From assembly GCF_900119165.1 (NCBI RefSeq), contig NZ_FPJG01000006.1, positions 3,844,001 through 3,908,000 of the forward strand: a stretch of DNA of 64,000 nucleotides. The letters run 5' to 3'. The position numbers were made by a program, and so were the translations under genes. How positions within the stretch are numbered: position 1 is the first letter of the stretch; the number at the start of each line of letters is the position of its first letter. The notes under the pieces were generated by a model. It saw only the letters and a program-made list of their open reading frames with translations, did no database searches and was not told the origin of the DNA. Below are positions 31,201 to 64,000 of the stretch, in pieces. Source of the DNA: Amycolatopsis australiensis (GTDB taxonomy: Bacteria > Actinomycetota > Actinomycetes > Mycobacteriales > Pseudonocardiaceae).

Positions 31201-34200
31201 TACGTGCGCGAAGGCGGGTTCCTCGACGGCGCCGCCGGGTTCGACGCCGGGTTCTTCGGGATTTCGCCGCGCGAGGCGCTGGCCATGGACCCGCAGCAAC
31301 GGCTGCTGCTGGAGGCGTCCTGGGAGGCGCTGGAGGCGGCGGGCATCGACCCGCTGTCGGTGCGCGGCGCGCCGGTCGGCGTCTTCGCCGGCACCAACGG
31401 GCAGGACTACACCGCGGCGCTGCACTTCGGCGCGGAGAACGTCGACGGCTACCTCGCCACCGGCAGCGCCGGCAGTGTCCTTTCCGGACGGATCTCGTAC
31501 GAGCTCGGGCTGGAGGGCCCGGCGATGACGGTGGACACCGCGTGCTCGTCGTCGCTGGTCGCGCTGCACCTCGCGGCTCAGTCGCTGCGGGCGGGCGAGT
31601 GCTCGCTGGCGCTGGCCGGCGGCGTCACGGTCATGGCGACTCCCGGCCTGTTCGTCGAGTTCAGCCGCCAGCGCGGGCTCGCCCCGGACGGGCGGTGCAA
31701 GGCCTTCGCCGACGAAGCCGACGGCACCGGCTGGGGCGAGGGTGTCGGCGTCCTGCTCGTGGAGCGGCTTTCGGACGCGCGGCGCAACGGCCATCCGGTG
31801 CTCGCGATCGTGCGGGGCTCCGCGGTGAACCAGGACGGTGCGTCGAACGGCCTGACCGCCCCGAACGGCCCGGCCCAGCAGCGCGTGATCACCGCGGCGC
31901 TGGCGAACGCCGGCCTCGAACCGTCCGATGTGGACGCCGTCGAAGCGCACGGCACCGGGACGACCCTGGGCGACCCGATCGAGGCGCAGGCCCTGCTGGC
32001 TACCTACGGCCAGGACCGCGAACAGCCCCTGTGGCTCGGCTCGATCAAGTCGAACCTCGGTCACACGCAGGCGGCGGCGGGTGCCGCCGGGGTGATCAAG
32101 ATGGTGCTGGCGCTACGCCACGGCCTGCTGCCGAAGACCCTGCACGTGGGTGCGCCGTCGCGGCACGTCGACTGGGGCGGCGGCGCGGTGTCGCTGCTCA
32201 CCGAAGCCCGGCCGTGGCCCGCGCACGACGGCCCGCGCCGCGCCGGCATCTCGTCGTTCGGGGTCAGCGGCACGAACGCGCACGTCATCGTCGAGCAGGC
32301 ACCCGAACCACCGGTCGAGTCCACTGTGGACGTCCCGGAAACCGTGACCGCCTGGGTGGTCTCGGCCCGTTCGGCGGCCGCGGTCCGTGACCGCGCGGCC
32401 GCGCTGGCGGACCTGCCGGAGCACAGCGCCGCCGAGATCGCCTGGTCGCTGGTCAGCACGCGCTCGACGTTCGAGCACCGCGCGGTCGTCCTCGGCGAAG
32501 ACCGGGACGAGCTGACCGCCGGGCTGCGCGGGCTGGCCGGCGGCGCGCCCGACGCCGCCGTCGTCACCGGAACCGCCGCGGCCGCGGGGGAGACGGTGTT
32601 CGTCTTCCCGGGCCAGGGCGCGCAGTGGGCCGGGATGGCCGTCGGGCTCCTCGGCGAACCCGTCTTCGCGGCCCGGCTCGCCGAATGCGCCGCCGCGCTG
32701 GCCCCGCACGTGGACTGGTCGCTCACCGAAGTCCTGGCCGACGCCGACGCCCTGCGGCGGGTCGACGTCGTGCAGCCGGCGTCCTGGGCCGTCATGGTGT
32801 CCCTGGCCGCGTTGTGGCGCTCGGCGGGGGTCGAACCCGACGCCGTGGCCGGGCACTCGCAGGGCGAGATCGCGGCCGCGGTGGTCGCGGGCGGCCTGTC
32901 ACTGGAGGACGGCGCCAGGGTGGTCGCGTTGCGCAGCAAGGCGATCGCCGCGGGGCTCGCCGGGCGCGGCGGCATGGCTTCGGTCGCGCTCGGCGCCGAG
33001 CGTGCCGGGGAGCTGCTGGCGGACTGGCCGGACATCGCGATCGCCGCCTACAACAGCCCGTCCTCGACGGTGGTGTGCGGCGATCCGGCCGCGCTCGACG
33101 AACTGATCGCCCGCTGCGAGACCGGCGGTGTCCGGGCCCGGCGCATCCCGGTCGACTACGCGTCGCACTCGGTGTACGTCGAGGGAATCCGCGACGAGCT
33201 GCACGAGGTTTTGGCCGGACTGCGGCCGCGCACGGGCGAAATCCCGTTCTATTCCGCCGTGACCGCGGAGCCGGTCGGCACCGCGGGCCTGGACGCCGGG
33301 TACTGGTACCGGAACCTGCGCGAGCCGGTCCGGTTCCGCGAGACGACCGAGGCCCTGCGCGAGCGGGGACACCGGTTCTTCGTCGAGGTCAGCCCGCACC
33401 CGGTGCTGCTCAGCGCGATCCAGGAGACCCTGGACGACACCCCGGCCGTCGTCGTCGGGACACTCCGGCGCGGCGAGGGCGGCCCGCGCCGGTTCCTGAC
33501 CTCGGTGGCCGAGCTGTGGACGCAGGGCCACGACGCCGGCTGGACGGCGCTCGTCCCGAAGACGCGCACGATCGGGCTGCCGACCTACCCCTTCCAGCAC
33601 CGGCGGTTCTGGCCGGCGGCCGCACCGGACGCACCGGCCACCGCGTCCGCCGCCGACCCGGTCGACGACCGGTTCTGGGCCGCGGTGGAACGCGAGGACC
33701 TGGCGTCGATCGCCGGCACGCTCGCCGTCGCGCCGGAACCTCTGGGCGACGTGCTGCCGGCCCTCGCCGCCTGGCGGCGCACCCGGCTCGACCAGGCCGC
33801 CGTGGACAGCTGGCGCTACCGGATCACCTGGAAGCCGCTCGCCACCGAAGACCGCGCCCTGTCCGGGACGTGGCTGGTCGTGACGCCGGAGGGCGGCGAC
33901 CACCCCTGGCTCGACGCGGCGCGGCGAGCCGTCGAAGAGGCGGGCGCCACCGCGGTCCCCGTCCCGGTCGGGACCGTCGACCGGGCGACGCTCGGCAAGC
34001 GGCTGGTGGACCTCGCGCCGGTCGACGGCGTGCTTTCGCTGCTGGCCCTCGACCCGGCCGCGCACCCCGCGCACCGGGGACTCGCGCGCGGGGTCGCGAA
34101 CACCCTGCTGCTAAGCCAGGCGCTCGGCGACGCCGGGATCGCCGCGCCGCTGTGGCTGGCCACGGCGGGCGCGGTGGCCACCGGCCGGGCCGACGCCGTG

Positions 34201-35760
34201 ACGGACGCCGCGCAGGCCCAGGTCTGGGGCCTGGGCCGGGTCGCCGGCCTGGAGCACGCCGACCGCTGGGGCGGGCTGGTCGACCTGCCCGCCACGACCG
34301 ACGAGCGCGACCGGCGGCGGCTGACGTCGGTGCTGGCCGCGGCGGGCGACGAGGACCAGGTGGCCGTCCGCGCGCCGGGCGTGCTCACCCGCCGGCTGGT
34401 GCCCGCGCCGCTCGGCGACGGCGCCCCGGCCCGGGACTGGCGGCCGTCCGGCACCGTGCTGGTCACCGGCGGCACCGGCGCGCTCGGCGCGCACGTCGCC
34501 CGCTGGCTGGCCGCACGCGGGGCACCGCGGCTGGTGCTCACCAGCAGGCGCGGCGAGACGGCGCCCGGCGCGGCGGGGCTCCGCGAGGAACTGGCCGCGC
34601 TCGGCGCGGACACGACGATCGCGGCCTGCGACGTCGCCGACCGCGCCGCGCTCGCGGCGCTGCTCGACGGGCTGGCCGCGGCGGGCGAGCCCGTGCGGGC
34701 GGTGTTCCACGCGGCCGGGATCGTGCAGGGCACGGCACTGGACGACACCGGCCTGCCGGAGTTCGCCGAGGTGGTCTCGGCGAAGGTGGCCGGCGCCACG
34801 CACCTCGACGAGCTGCTCGGCGACCTCGACGCGTTCGTCCTGTTCTCCTCCAACGCCGGCGTCTGGGGCAGCGGCGGGCAGGGCGCCTACGCCGCGGGCA
34901 ACGCCTTCCTCGACGCGCTCGCCCAGCGCCGCCGGGACCGCGGGCTCACCGCGACTTCGGTGGCCTGGGGCGCCTGGCAGGGCGCGGGCATGGCGGGCGA
35001 CAACGACGCCGAGGAGCACCTGCGCCGCCGCGGCGTCGGCGCGATGCCGCCGCCGCGGGCGTTGCTCGCGCTGGGCCAGGCTCTCGACCGCGACGAGACC
35101 GTGCTCACGGTCGCCGACGTCGACTGGGACCGGTTCGTGCGGGGCTTCACCGCCGCGCGGCCGCGACCACTGCTCGACGACCTCCCCGCGGTCCGGCGGG
35201 CCCGGCAAGCGCAGGCGGCCGAACCGGAAGCGGCGCCGGAGTCCCTCGCCGACCGGCTGGGGGGCCTGCCGCCCGCCGAACGGGAACGGGTGGTCCTCGA
35301 CCACGTCCGTGCCGCCATCGCCCGGGTGCTCGGGCACGCCGGCGCCGAGGAGGTCGACGCGCAGCGGCCGTTCAAGGAGATCGGCTTCGACTCCCTGACG
35401 GCGGTCGAGCTGCGCAACCGCCTGCGCGCGGCGACCGGGCTCAAGCTGCCCGCCACGCTCGTCTTCGACCACCCGACCCCGGCGGCACTGGCCGGGTTCC
35501 TGCGCTCGGCGCTGGCCGGCGACCGGGTCCCGGCACCGGCGGCGGCCCTGGCCGAGCTGGACCGCATCGAGGCGCTGGTTTCAGGGGTTTCCCCAGAGGA
35601 TGCCGCCTTCGGCCTGATCACCGGCCGACTTCGGACCATGCTGGACAAGCTGGGGGAAGCACGGGCGTCCGACGGCCGTCCCCGCGTCGCCCAGCGGCTC
35701 GAAGGCGCGACGGACGACGAAATATTCGACTTCATCCACCGGGAGCTCGGCAGGTCGTAG
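22201..35760 (+). CDS. Gene C: type I modular PKS, three KS-AT-KR-ACP modules
   Basis: 4519-residue PKS subunit. Residues 1-36 are a charged docking helix ([17 protein letters not shown]). Domains by approximate residue: KS 37-460, AT 547-870, KR 948-1390, ACP 1420-1497; KS 1515-1930, AT 2010-2330, KR 2387-2810, ACP 2844-2928; KS 2942-3370, AT 3462-3790, KR 3870-4320, ACP 4361-4437; docking tail 4444-4519 ending [17 protein letters not shown] choices read methylmalonyl, malonyl, methylmalonyl; every module is ketoreductive only, so three hydroxyls are predicted. Residues 2561-2576 are an in-frame insert made by a 46-nt near-palindrome that is much less GC-rich than its surroundings. It falls between the structural and catalytic halves of the middle KR. 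GTG start chosen by GGAGG spacing. Gene D follows after 47 nt. Confidence 0.97.
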   Translation: MAVSSDKDKVVEALRASLRDNKRLREQNDRLAAASREPIAVVAMGCRFPGGVATPEQLWELLVDGTDAISAFPADRDWPAGELASNTAEGGFLDCAGDFDPAFFGISPREALAMDPQQRLLLEVSWETFERAGLDPRGLRAGDTGVFIGCSNQAYGTTDVPDELRGHLLTGNAVSVASGRLAYTFGLEGPTVTVDTACSSSLVALHLAVQALRARECSMALAGGVTVMATPAVFVEFTSQGGVSASGRCQSFADTADGTGWGEGAGVLLVERLADARRNGHPVLAVLRGSAVNSDGASNGLTAPNGLSQQRVIRAALANAGLEPSEVDAVEAHGTGTTLGDPIEAQALLATYGRNRAHPLRLGSIKSNIGHTQAAAGVAGVMKMVLALRHGVLPRTLHVTRPSSQVDWTRGSVELLTENAPWPDTGAPRRAGVSSFGVGGTNAHVVLEAAEATAEPEGSGTPPGPAVWLLSARTAEALRAQAGRLREHAGDRRPGDVGLTLATARTAWEHRAAVVGGTVEDLVRGLDAVADGKPSAAVVHGVAAPPGKTAFVFPGQGAQWAGMAVDLLRESPVFAARMEECAAALAPYVDWPLTGVLGDAAALERVDVVQPASWAVMVSLAALWRAHGVEPGAVVGHSQGEIAAAVVAGALSIEDGARVVALRSRLIAERLAGRGGMASVALPPAEAAARLDDRIAVAAVNGPASVVLSGEPAALDELIETLVAEGIRARRIPVDYASHSAHVETIEDELLAALAPIVPREPVIPVQSSVLGDRAGDMDAAYWYRNLRLPVRFDAAVRGLAAAGYTRFVEVSAHPVLAAAVPETCGDAEPVVVGSLRRGDGGLPRFLTSLAEFWSRGGEVEWAGLFPGARLTDLPTYPFQRERFWLTGPERTVSAADPAGEQFWSAVDSGDAGALAESLNLDASALTDVLPALTQWHRRRREQSVVDGWRYRIAWQPATLPDAGFGGRWLVVVPAGHAADELAGGLAAHGAEPVLLTVDPGAGRARLAELLAGAAEDVSGVLSLLAFADDGLAATVELVQALGDAGVPAPLWLLTRGAVATGRADRLTGPAQAQIWGMGRVAALEHPDRWGGLADLPERLDERAIGRLCRVLAGTSGEDQVAVRASGILVRRLVPAPLGPGGAGEWRTSGTALVTGGTGALGAHVARWLAAAGAEHLVLTGRRGPGAPGAAELREELEALGVEVTIAACDVADRDALAALLAGVEPRTVVHAAGLGRSAALDTTGRAEIDDTLRAKVAGAANLDALLPADLDAFVLFSSNAGVWGGGGQAAYAAANAYLDALAQHRRDRGLRATSVAWGAWAGAGMTGDASGEQLRRRGVRAMDPALALTVLGQALAADETFLAVADVDWARFVPAFTAARPRPLLDELPEVRRVLETAPGTSGSSLARELSGLSERARAEALLDLVRAETAAVLGYPGPEAVEPDRAFRDLGVDSLIALEVRNRLVAATGLALPAVVLFDHPDPRRLAALLGRELLDTGPVAADRLGSEADRAEPIAIVAMACRLPGDVRSPEDLWDLVSAGAEGLSAFPADRGWDLDAVTGVGGFVHDADEFDADFFGISPREATAMDPQQRLLLESAWELFERAGIDPRSLRGSSAGVFVGCGTQGYATGHAGAADEVEGHLLTGNAGAVVSGRVSYVLGLEGPAVTVDTACSSSLVALHLAAQSVRSGESSMAVAGGVTVMATPGAFLEFGKQGGLAADGRCKAFADAADGTGWGEGVALVLVERLSDARRLGHPVLALLRGSAVNSDGASNGLSAPNGPSQQRVITAALANAGLAPSDVDAVEAHGTGTALGDPIEAQALLATYGRDREEPLWLGSVKSNIGHTQAASGAVGVLKMVLAMHGGTLPKTLHVDRPSERVDWTAGEVRLLTEARPWPAGERPRRAGVSSFGVSGTNAHVVLEEPPAVPAAPGAPEPGVLPWVLSGRTGQAVRDAVSGLAGVGGDPLDVAFALAARTPFEYRTVVVGDGRDDLLAGLAAAAPQGAEPGKTAFLFPGQGAQRAGMGAELYARFPVFAEAFDAVCVYLDRELDRPLRDVVFGSGDLLDRTGYTQPALFAVEVALFRLLESWGVRPDHVAGHSIGELAAAHVAGVFSLADAAKLVAARAGLMQALPGGGAMLAVQATEDEVTPLLGDGAGLAAVNGPEAVVVSGEAGAVAAVERQFAALGRKTGRLVVSHAFHSALVDPMLGEFARVAGEVTYAAPEIPLVSTVSGQLAGDEIRTPEYWVRQVREPVRFADATRTLAGAGVTRALELGPGGVLSALAAVPSAPVLRKDRPEYPSLLSALADTHTRGHTVDWVAVLRAAHPGHAPRAVTLPTYPFQRTRFWLETSTRPEPDEAFWTAVENEDFDALAAWRERRRPRPPVYDVTWEPVAEPPVAPAGRWLAVVPAGADADLRAALPADVLEVAAGDDRASLTASLRGREPAGVVSTLDVAGQLALVQALGDAGIDAPLWCLTRGAVAAADGDVPDPAQAMVWGLGRTVALEQPHRWGGLVDLPADAGEPALRRLSAILGGTTGEDEIAVRGTGILARRLTRPGVVNGKQRANPVPHSRPDWRPGGTVLVTGGTGALGRHVARWLAGAGAGRLVLLSRRGPDAPGAAALRDELTGLGARVDILACDVADREALAAALGTAGDLTAVFHTAGVLADGVLEALTPQRLAEVVDAKAGSARHLHELTAGHPLEAFVLFSSCAATFGAAGQANYAAANAFLDALAERRRAQGLPATSIAWGPWADGGMAAAHGEHLGRTGLVPLGPGRAVAALGSAIGHARAAVTVADVDWARFAPALTTHRPRPLIAGLPEARRHAPAATDSLAGRLAGLSTADADRLLLKVVREQIAFALGHRSADDVAPGRTVKELGFDSLTAVELRNRLDTATGLRLPATLAFDYPTATALAAHLRAELLGAAGPAPAAAAAPDAGEPIAIVGMSCRFPGGVRNPDQLWALLAEGRDAVTEFPADRGWDTDALYDPDPGHAGTTYVREGGFLDGAAGFDAGFFGISPREALAMDPQQRLLLEASWEALEAAGIDPLSVRGAPVGVFAGTNGQDYTAALHFGAENVDGYLATGSAGSVLSGRISYELGLEGPAMTVDTACSSSLVALHLAAQSLRAGECSLALAGGVTVMATPGLFVEFSRQRGLAPDGRCKAFADEADGTGWGEGVGVLLVERLSDARRNGHPVLAIVRGSAVNQDGASNGLTAPNGPAQQRVITAALANAGLEPSDVDAVEAHGTGTTLGDPIEAQALLATYGQDREQPLWLGSIKSNLGHTQAAAGAAGVIKMVLALRHGLLPKTLHVGAPSRHVDWGGGAVSLLTEARPWPAHDGPRRAGISSFGVSGTNAHVIVEQAPEPPVESTVDVPETVTAWVVSARSAAAVRDRAAALADLPEHSAAEIAWSLVSTRSTFEHRAVVLGEDRDELTAGLRGLAGGAPDAAVVTGTAAAAGETVFVFPGQGAQWAGMAVGLLGEPVFAARLAECAAALAPHVDWSLTEVLADADALRRVDVVQPASWAVMVSLAALWRSAGVEPDAVAGHSQGEIAAAVVAGGLSLEDGARVVALRSKAIAAGLAGRGGMASVALGAERAGELLADWPDIAIAAYNSPSSTVVCGDPAALDELIARCETGGVRARRIPVDYASHSVYVEGIRDELHEVLAGLRPRTGEIPFYSAVTAEPVGTAGLDAGYWYRNLREPVRFRETTEALRERGHRFFVEVSPHPVLLSAIQETLDDTPAVVVGTLRRGEGGPRRFLTSVAELWTQGHDAGWTALVPKTRTIGLPTYPFQHRRFWPAAAPDAPATASAADPVDDRFWAAVEREDLASIAGTLAVAPEPLGDVLPALAAWRRTRLDQAAVDSWRYRITWKPLATEDRALSGTWLVVTPEGGDHPWLDAARRAVEEAGATAVPVPVGTVDRATLGKRLVDLAPVDGVLSLLALDPAAHPAHRGLARGVANTLLLSQALGDAGIAAPLWLATAGAVATGRADAVTDAAQAQVWGLGRVAGLEHADRWGGLVDLPATTDERDRRRLTSVLAAAGDEDQVAVRAPGVLTRRLVPAPLGDGAPARDWRPSGTVLVTGGTGALGAHVARWLAARGAPRLVLTSRRGETAPGAAGLREELAALGADTTIAACDVADRAALAALLDGLAAAGEPVRAVFHAAGIVQGTALDDTGLPEFAEVVSAKVAGATHLDELLGDLDAFVLFSSNAGVWGSGGQGAYAAGNAFLDALAQRRRDRGLTATSVAWGAWQGAGMAGDNDAEEHLRRRGVGAMPPPRALLALGQALDRDETVLTVADVDWDRFVRGFTAARPRPLLDDLPAVRRARQAQAAEPEAAPESLADRLGGLPPAERERVVLDHVRAAIARVLGHAGAEEVDAQRPFKEIGFDSLTAVELRNRLRAATGLKLPATLVFDHPTPAALAGFLRSALAGDRVPAPAAALAELDRIEALVSGVSPEDAAFGLITGRLRTMLDKLGEARASDGRPRVAQRLEGATDDEIFDFIHRELGRS
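22309..26690 (+). other. Module 6: KS-AT(mM)-KR(A1-like)-ACP
   Basis: KS: DTACSSS, Cys codon 22792-22794. AT: GHSQGE and YASH (24406-24417), methylmalonyl. KR: GGTGALG, no LDD, Trp codon 26050-26052 and Gln three residues before Tyr (26074-26076): A1-like, L-hydroxyl. ACP is GVDSL, Ser codon 26566-26568, where most ACPs here have GFDSL. No DH. Confidence 0.92.
26743..30985 (+). other. Module 7: KS-AT(mal)-KR(B-like, LAD) with palindromic insert-ACP
   Basis: KS: DTACSSS, Cys codon 27223-27225. AT: GHSIGE and HAFH (28795-28806), malonyl. KR: NADPH motif GGTGALG, Ser, Tyr and Asn all present; the B-type motif reads LAD (30205-30213) rather than LDD, keeping the last Asp, and there is no Trp, so B-type reduction is likely. 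The linker before the Rossmann motif contains the insert [20 protein letters not shown] Ser codon 30853-30855. The KR looks catalytically complete despite the insert. Confidence 0.88.
29881..29926 (+). repeat. 46-nt in-frame palindromic element, copy 1
   Basis: Left arm 29881-29898 (GTCGTGAATGGGAAACAG), 10-nt loop, right arm 29909-29926 (CTGTTCCACACTCACGAC); 15 of 18 positions pair. GC is about 54%, far below the flanks. It is translated as VVNGKQ...PVPHSR with codons rare in this gene (AAT, AAA, GCT, CCT, GTT, TCA). About 38 of 46 positions match copy 2 at 48129, and the reading frame is the same in both. It lies in the linker between the two KR subdomains of module 7. No U-run follows, so it does not look like a classical terminator. 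Confidence 0.85.
31024..35515 (+). other. Module 8: KS-AT(mM)-KR(A1-like)-ACP
   Basis: KS: DTACSSS, Cys codon 31543-31545. AT: GHSQGE and YASH (33157-33168), methylmalonyl. KR: GGTGALG, Trp codon 34864-34866, Gln before GAY, no LDD: A1-like. ACP Ser codon 35392-35394 (TCC) in GFDSL. It is the last module of gene C and passes the chain to gene D through the C-terminal docking tail. Confidence 0.92.
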
Positions 35761-35797
35761 CAAGCCCGCGCCGGTGGACCGCACGAGGACCACAGGC

Positions 35798-35807
35798 GAG
35801 GGCGCTG
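35798..35807 (+). promoter_or_regulatory. Probable ribosome binding site of gene D
   Basis: GAGGG at 35798-35802 lies 5 nt before GTG at 35808; a GAGGA also occurs at 35785-35789 but is too far away. The GTG is preferred because it begins [17 protein letters not shown], matching the docking start of gene B. The 47-nt gap 35761-35807 shows no promoter or terminator. Confidence 0.65.
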
Positions 35808-60181
<24,374 letters not shown>

Positions 60182-60185
<4 letters not shown>

Positions 60186-63100
60186 CGTCCACCAACGAGC
60201 AGAAGCTGCTCGACTACCTCAAGAAGGTCACCACCGACCTGAGGGCGGCGAACCAGCGGCTGCGGGAGGCCGAGGAGCGGGACGCCGAACCGGTCGCGGT
60301 GATCGGGCTGGGCTGCCGGTTCCCCGGCGGGGTCCGCACCCCGGAACAGCTGTGGCAGCTGCTCGTCGAAGGCGGCGACGGGATGGCCGGCTTCCCGGCC
60401 GACCGCGGCTGGCCCGCGGCGCTGTACTCGGGAGACGCCGAGCAGGCCGGGACGAGCTACGTCCGCGAAGGCGGGTTCGTTTACGACGCGGCGGAGTTCG
60501 ACCCCGGCTTCTTCGGGATGAGCCCCCGTGAGGCCCTGGCCATGGATCCGCAGCAGCGGCTGCTGCTGGAAACGGCGTGGGAGACCTTCGAGCGGGCCGG
60601 CATCGATCCGCTGTCGCTGCGCGGCACCCCGGCCGGGGTGTTCGTCGGCGGCACGTCCACCGGCTACGGCTCCGGCCTGACCGCGCTGCCCGACGGCGTC
60701 GAAGGGCACCTGCTCACCGGCAACTCGACCGCGGTGATCTCCGGCCGGGTCGCCTACCAGCTCGGGCTCAAGGGCCCGGCGGTCACCGTGGACACCGCCT
60801 GCTCGTCTTCGCTGGTCGCGCTGCACTGGGCCGTCCAGTCCCTGCGGCGCGGCGAATGCTCGCTGGCGCTGGTCGGCGGTGTGACGGTGATGTCGACCCC
60901 CGGCATGTTCCTCGAGTTCAGCCGCCAGCGCGGGCTCGCCCCGGACGGGCGGTGCAAGCCGTTCGCGGCCGCGGCCGACGGCACCGGCTGGTCCGAGGGC
61001 GTCGGGCTCGTCCTGGTCGAGAAGCTGTCCGACGCGCTGGCCGGCGGGCACCCGGTCCTGGCCGTCGTCCGCGGATCGGCGGTCAACTCCGACGGCGCGT
61101 CCAACGGGCTCACCGCGCCCAACGGCCCGGCGCAGCAGCAGGTCATCCGCGCCGCGCTGGCCGGTGGCGGGCTGGCACCGTCCGATGTGGACGCCGTCGA
61201 GGCGCACGGCACCGGCACCACCCTCGGCGACCCGATCGAGGCGCATGCCCTGCTCGCGACCTACGGCCAGGACCGGGACCGCCCGCTGTGGCTCGGCTCG
61301 GTCAAGTCCAACATCGGGCACACCCAGGCCGCCGCCGGCGTCGCCGGGGTGATCAAGATGGTCTTGGCGCTGCGGCACGGGCTGCTGCCGCGCACGGTGC
61401 ACGTCGACGAGCCGTCCCCGCACATCGACTGGGCGGCCGGTGCGGTCGAGCTGCTCACGCGGAACGTCGAGTGGCCGGCCGGGGACCGCCCGCGGCGGGC
61501 CGGCGTGTCCTCGTTCGGCATCAGCGGCACCAACGCGCACGTGATCCTGGAAAGCCACGACGCGCCGCCCGCCGAGCGCCCCGAGCCGCCCACCGGCACG
61601 TTGCCCCTGGCGCTGTCCGCGCGGTCCGGGGACGCCCTGCGGGAGCAGGCCGTGCGGCTGCGCGAGCACCTGGCGGCGCACCCGGACCGGCCGCTCGCGG
61701 ACACCGCGTTGTCGCTGGTCACCGGCCGTTCGGCGTTCGAGCACCGAGCCGTGGTGCTCGCCGGTGACCTCGCCGGGGCGATGACGGCGCTGGACGCGCT
61801 GGCCGCCGGCGAACCCGCGGTGTCCCTGGTGGAGGGGGTCGCGGGCAAGCCCGGCAAGACCGCGTTCCTCTTCTCCGGGCAGGGATCCCAGCGGATCGGC
61901 ATGGGCGCCGGGCTGCGCCGCGAGTTCCCGGTGTTCGCCGAGGCGTTCGACGCCGTGTGCGCCGGCTTCGCGGGACTGCTGCCCGCCGCGCTCGACCAGG
62001 TCGTCTCGGGTGCCGCCGAGTCGCTGGACGACACCGGGTACACGCAGCCGGCGCTGTTCGCCGTCGAGGTGGCGTTGTTCCGGCTGCTGGAGTCCTGGGG
62101 CCTGCGCCCCGACTACGTGGCGGGGCATTCGATCGGCGAGATCACGGCGGCGCACGTCGCCGGGGTTCTCTCGCTCGCCGACGCCTGCCGGCTGGTCGCC
62201 GCGCGGGCCCGGCTGATGCGGGCCCTCCCGGCCGGCGGCGCGATGGTCGCCGTGCAGGCCGGCGAGGACGAAGTCGCGCCGCTGCTGGGCGAGCGGGTGA
62301 ACCTGGCCGCCGTCAACGCGGCCGACGCGGTCGTGCTCTCCGGTGACGAGGACGCGGTGCTCGCGGCGGCGGCCGAGCTGGCCGCCCGTGGCCGCCGGAC
62401 GAAACGCCTGGCCGTGTCGCACGCCTTCCACTCCGCGCGCATGGAGCCGATGCTGGCGGAGTTCCGGGAGGCCGTGTCGGGGCTGACGTTCTCGGCGCCG
62501 CGGCTGCCGGTGGTCACCGGCGAACCCGCCGACGTGCGCGATCCCGAGCACTGGGTGCGGCACGTCCGCGAGCCGGTCCGCTTCGCCGCCTGCGTCACGG
62601 CACTGGCCGCGCGGGGCGCGACGCGGTTCGCCGAGCTGGGCCCGGACGGGACCCTGACCGGCCCGGCGCGGGCGAGCCTGCCCGCCGAGGCGGTCGTCGT
62701 GCCGCTGCTGCGGGCCGGGCGCGACGAGCGGGAATCGGCGCTGAGCGCCTTGGCGGAGCTGTACGTGCGCGGCGGGACGCCCGGCTGGACCGCGCTGCTC
62801 GACGGCGCCCGCCCGGTCGAGCTGCCGACGTACCCGTTCCGGCGGGAGCGGTTCTGGCTCACCTCGGCCGGACCCGCCGCCGCCGTGACCAGCACCGATA
62901 CCGGCACCGGCCGGTTCTGGTCGGCGGTCGAGCGCGAGGACGTCGACGCGCTCGCCACGACCCTCGACGTGCCTCCCGAGACACCGCTGAGCGACGTCGT
63001 GCCCGCGCTGGCGGCATGGCGGCGCCGTCACCACGACGAGTCCACAGTGGACAACTGGCGGTACCGGGTGGCCTGGCGCCCGCTCACCGGGACGGCCGTG

Positions 63101-64000
63101 ACCCGGCTGCCCGGCCGCTGGCTCGTCCTCGTGCCGGACACCGGGGCACCGGCGATCGCCGGACAGCTGCGGGCCCGCGGTGACGTGACCGAACTCCGCG
63201 TACCGGCGGACGCCGACCTCGCCGCCCTGCTGGCGGGCTCCGGTGCGGAACCCCGCGGAGTGTTCTCGCTGCTGGCGCCGTCCGGCGAGGCGCTCGACCG
63301 GAACCTGGCGCTCTTCCAGGCACTGGGCACGCTGGGCTGGTCGGCGCCGTTGTGGTGCGCGACGCGGGGAGCGGTGTCGACCGGCCGGTCCGACCCGCTC
63401 GCGGACCCCGGCCAGGCGCAGCTGTGGGGCCTGGGCCGGGTCGCCGCCGTGGAGCACCCGCGCCGCTGGGGCGGGCTCGTCGACCTGCCCGCCGAGCCGG
63501 GCGAACGCGAGACCGACCGGCTGTGCGCCGTGCTGGCCGGCGAGGCGGGCGACGAGGTCGCCATCCGCTCGTCCGGGGTGTTCGCCCGGCGGCTGGTCCG
63601 GGCGCCGCTGCCCGCCGACGTCCGTCCGGAGTGGACGGTCACCGGCACCGTGCTGGTCACCGGCGGCACCGGCGCGCTCGGCGGGCACCTGGCGCGCTGG
63701 GCGGTCGAGCGGGGGGCCGCGCACGTCGTGCTGGCCAGCCGCCGCGGCCCGGCCGCGCCCGGGGCGAGCGAGCTGCGCGCCGAGCTGACGGCGCGGGGAG
63801 CCGAGGTCACCGTCGCGGCGTGCGACCTCGCCGACCGCGACGCGGTCACCGCGCTCGTCGGCTCGCTGCCGGACCTGACCACCGTCGTGCACGCGGCCGG
63901 GGTGCTGGACGACGGCGTGCTCGACGGGCTCACCCCGGACAAGCTGGCTCGCGTGCTGCGCGCCAAGGCGACGTCCGCGTGGCTGCTGCACGAGGCCACG
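60182..64000 (+). CDS. Gene E: type I modular PKS, 3' partial
   Basis: Open from GTG 60182 to the window edge: 1273 codons visible, no stop. Residues 1-35 are the docking coil ([20 protein letters not shown]), the same class as in genes B and D. KS from residue 36 with Cys at 207 (DTACSSS), AT from about 558, KR structural half from about 958 and catalytic half from about 1154; the sequence ends within the KR after the LDD motif. The next catalytic residues and the ACP lie outside. Start chosen by AAGGAG spacing and by the docking motif. It overlaps the gene D stop by 4 nt, so it should be co-translated and accept the chain from module 13. How many modules it has, and whether it ends in a thioesterase, cannot be seen. 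Confidence 0.95.
60287..64000 (+). other. Module 14 (partial): KS-AT(mal)-KR(B)...
   Basis: KS: DTACSSS (Cys codon 60800-60802), [14 protein letters not shown]; the segment usually read EAQALLA is EAHALLA here. [17 protein letters not shown] (62123-62140) and HAFH (62420-62431), malonyl. KR: entry [20 protein letters not shown], and LDD at 63905-63913, so B-type. There is no DH between AT and KR. The catalytic Ser/Tyr and the ACP are beyond the edge. Confidence 0.88.

Overview
The whole window is one stretch of a cis-AT type I modular polyketide synthase (PKS) locus, all on the + strand, with no room for anything else. Base composition is very GC-rich, almost every codon ends in G or C, starts are GTG/ATG with GGAGG-like sites, and the domains are typical actinobacterial ones. 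I infer a high-GC actinomycete, probably Pseudonocardiaceae (Amycolatopsis-like). The genus is a guess from sequence style, not shown by a marker gene.

Layout: five PKS genes in tandem. Gene A (3-7751, 5' end outside the window) holds the tail of one module and one full module. Gene B (7786-22110) has three modules, gene C (22201-35760) three, and gene D (35808-60185) five in one 8125-residue protein. Gene E (60182 to the window edge) shows most of one module. Intergenic gaps are 34, 90 and 47 nt, and D and E overlap by 4 nt, so the genes look co-transcribed. Each complete C-terminus carries a helical, acidic docking tail and each complete N-terminus a charged coiled-coil docking segment, consistent with chain transfer A to B to C to D to E.

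Modules are numbered from the left edge. 1: AT(methylmalonyl, mM)-KR. 2: AT(mM)-KR. 3: AT(mM)-KR. 4: AT(mM)-KR. 5: AT(malonyl)-DH-KR. 6: AT(mM)-KR. 7: AT(mal)-KR. 8: AT(mM)-KR. 9: AT(mal)-KR. 10: AT(mal)-KR. 11: AT(mal)-DH-degenerate KR. 12: AT(mM)-KR. 13: AT(mal)-DH-ER-KR. 14: AT(mal)-KR, cut by the edge. Read colinearly this makes a long, strongly hydroxylated, methyl-branched chain with one alkene (module 5), one retained ketone (module 11) and one saturated unit (module 13, if its KR works). No loading module, thioesterase, tailoring, sugar, regulatory or transport gene lies in the window, so the product cannot be named.

The most unusual content is not enzymatic. Two copies of a 46-nt, GC-poorer, near-palindromic element lie inside PKS coding sequence (29881-29926 and 48129-48174). 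Both keep the same reading frame and both sit in KR regions. A different GC-poorer in-frame insert at about 50736-50834 brings the only in-frame TTA codon I found. In addition, an 11-bp palindrome, TCCAC(A/T)GTGGA, recurs nine times, at homologous and non-homologous protein positions, always using otherwise rare Thr codons.
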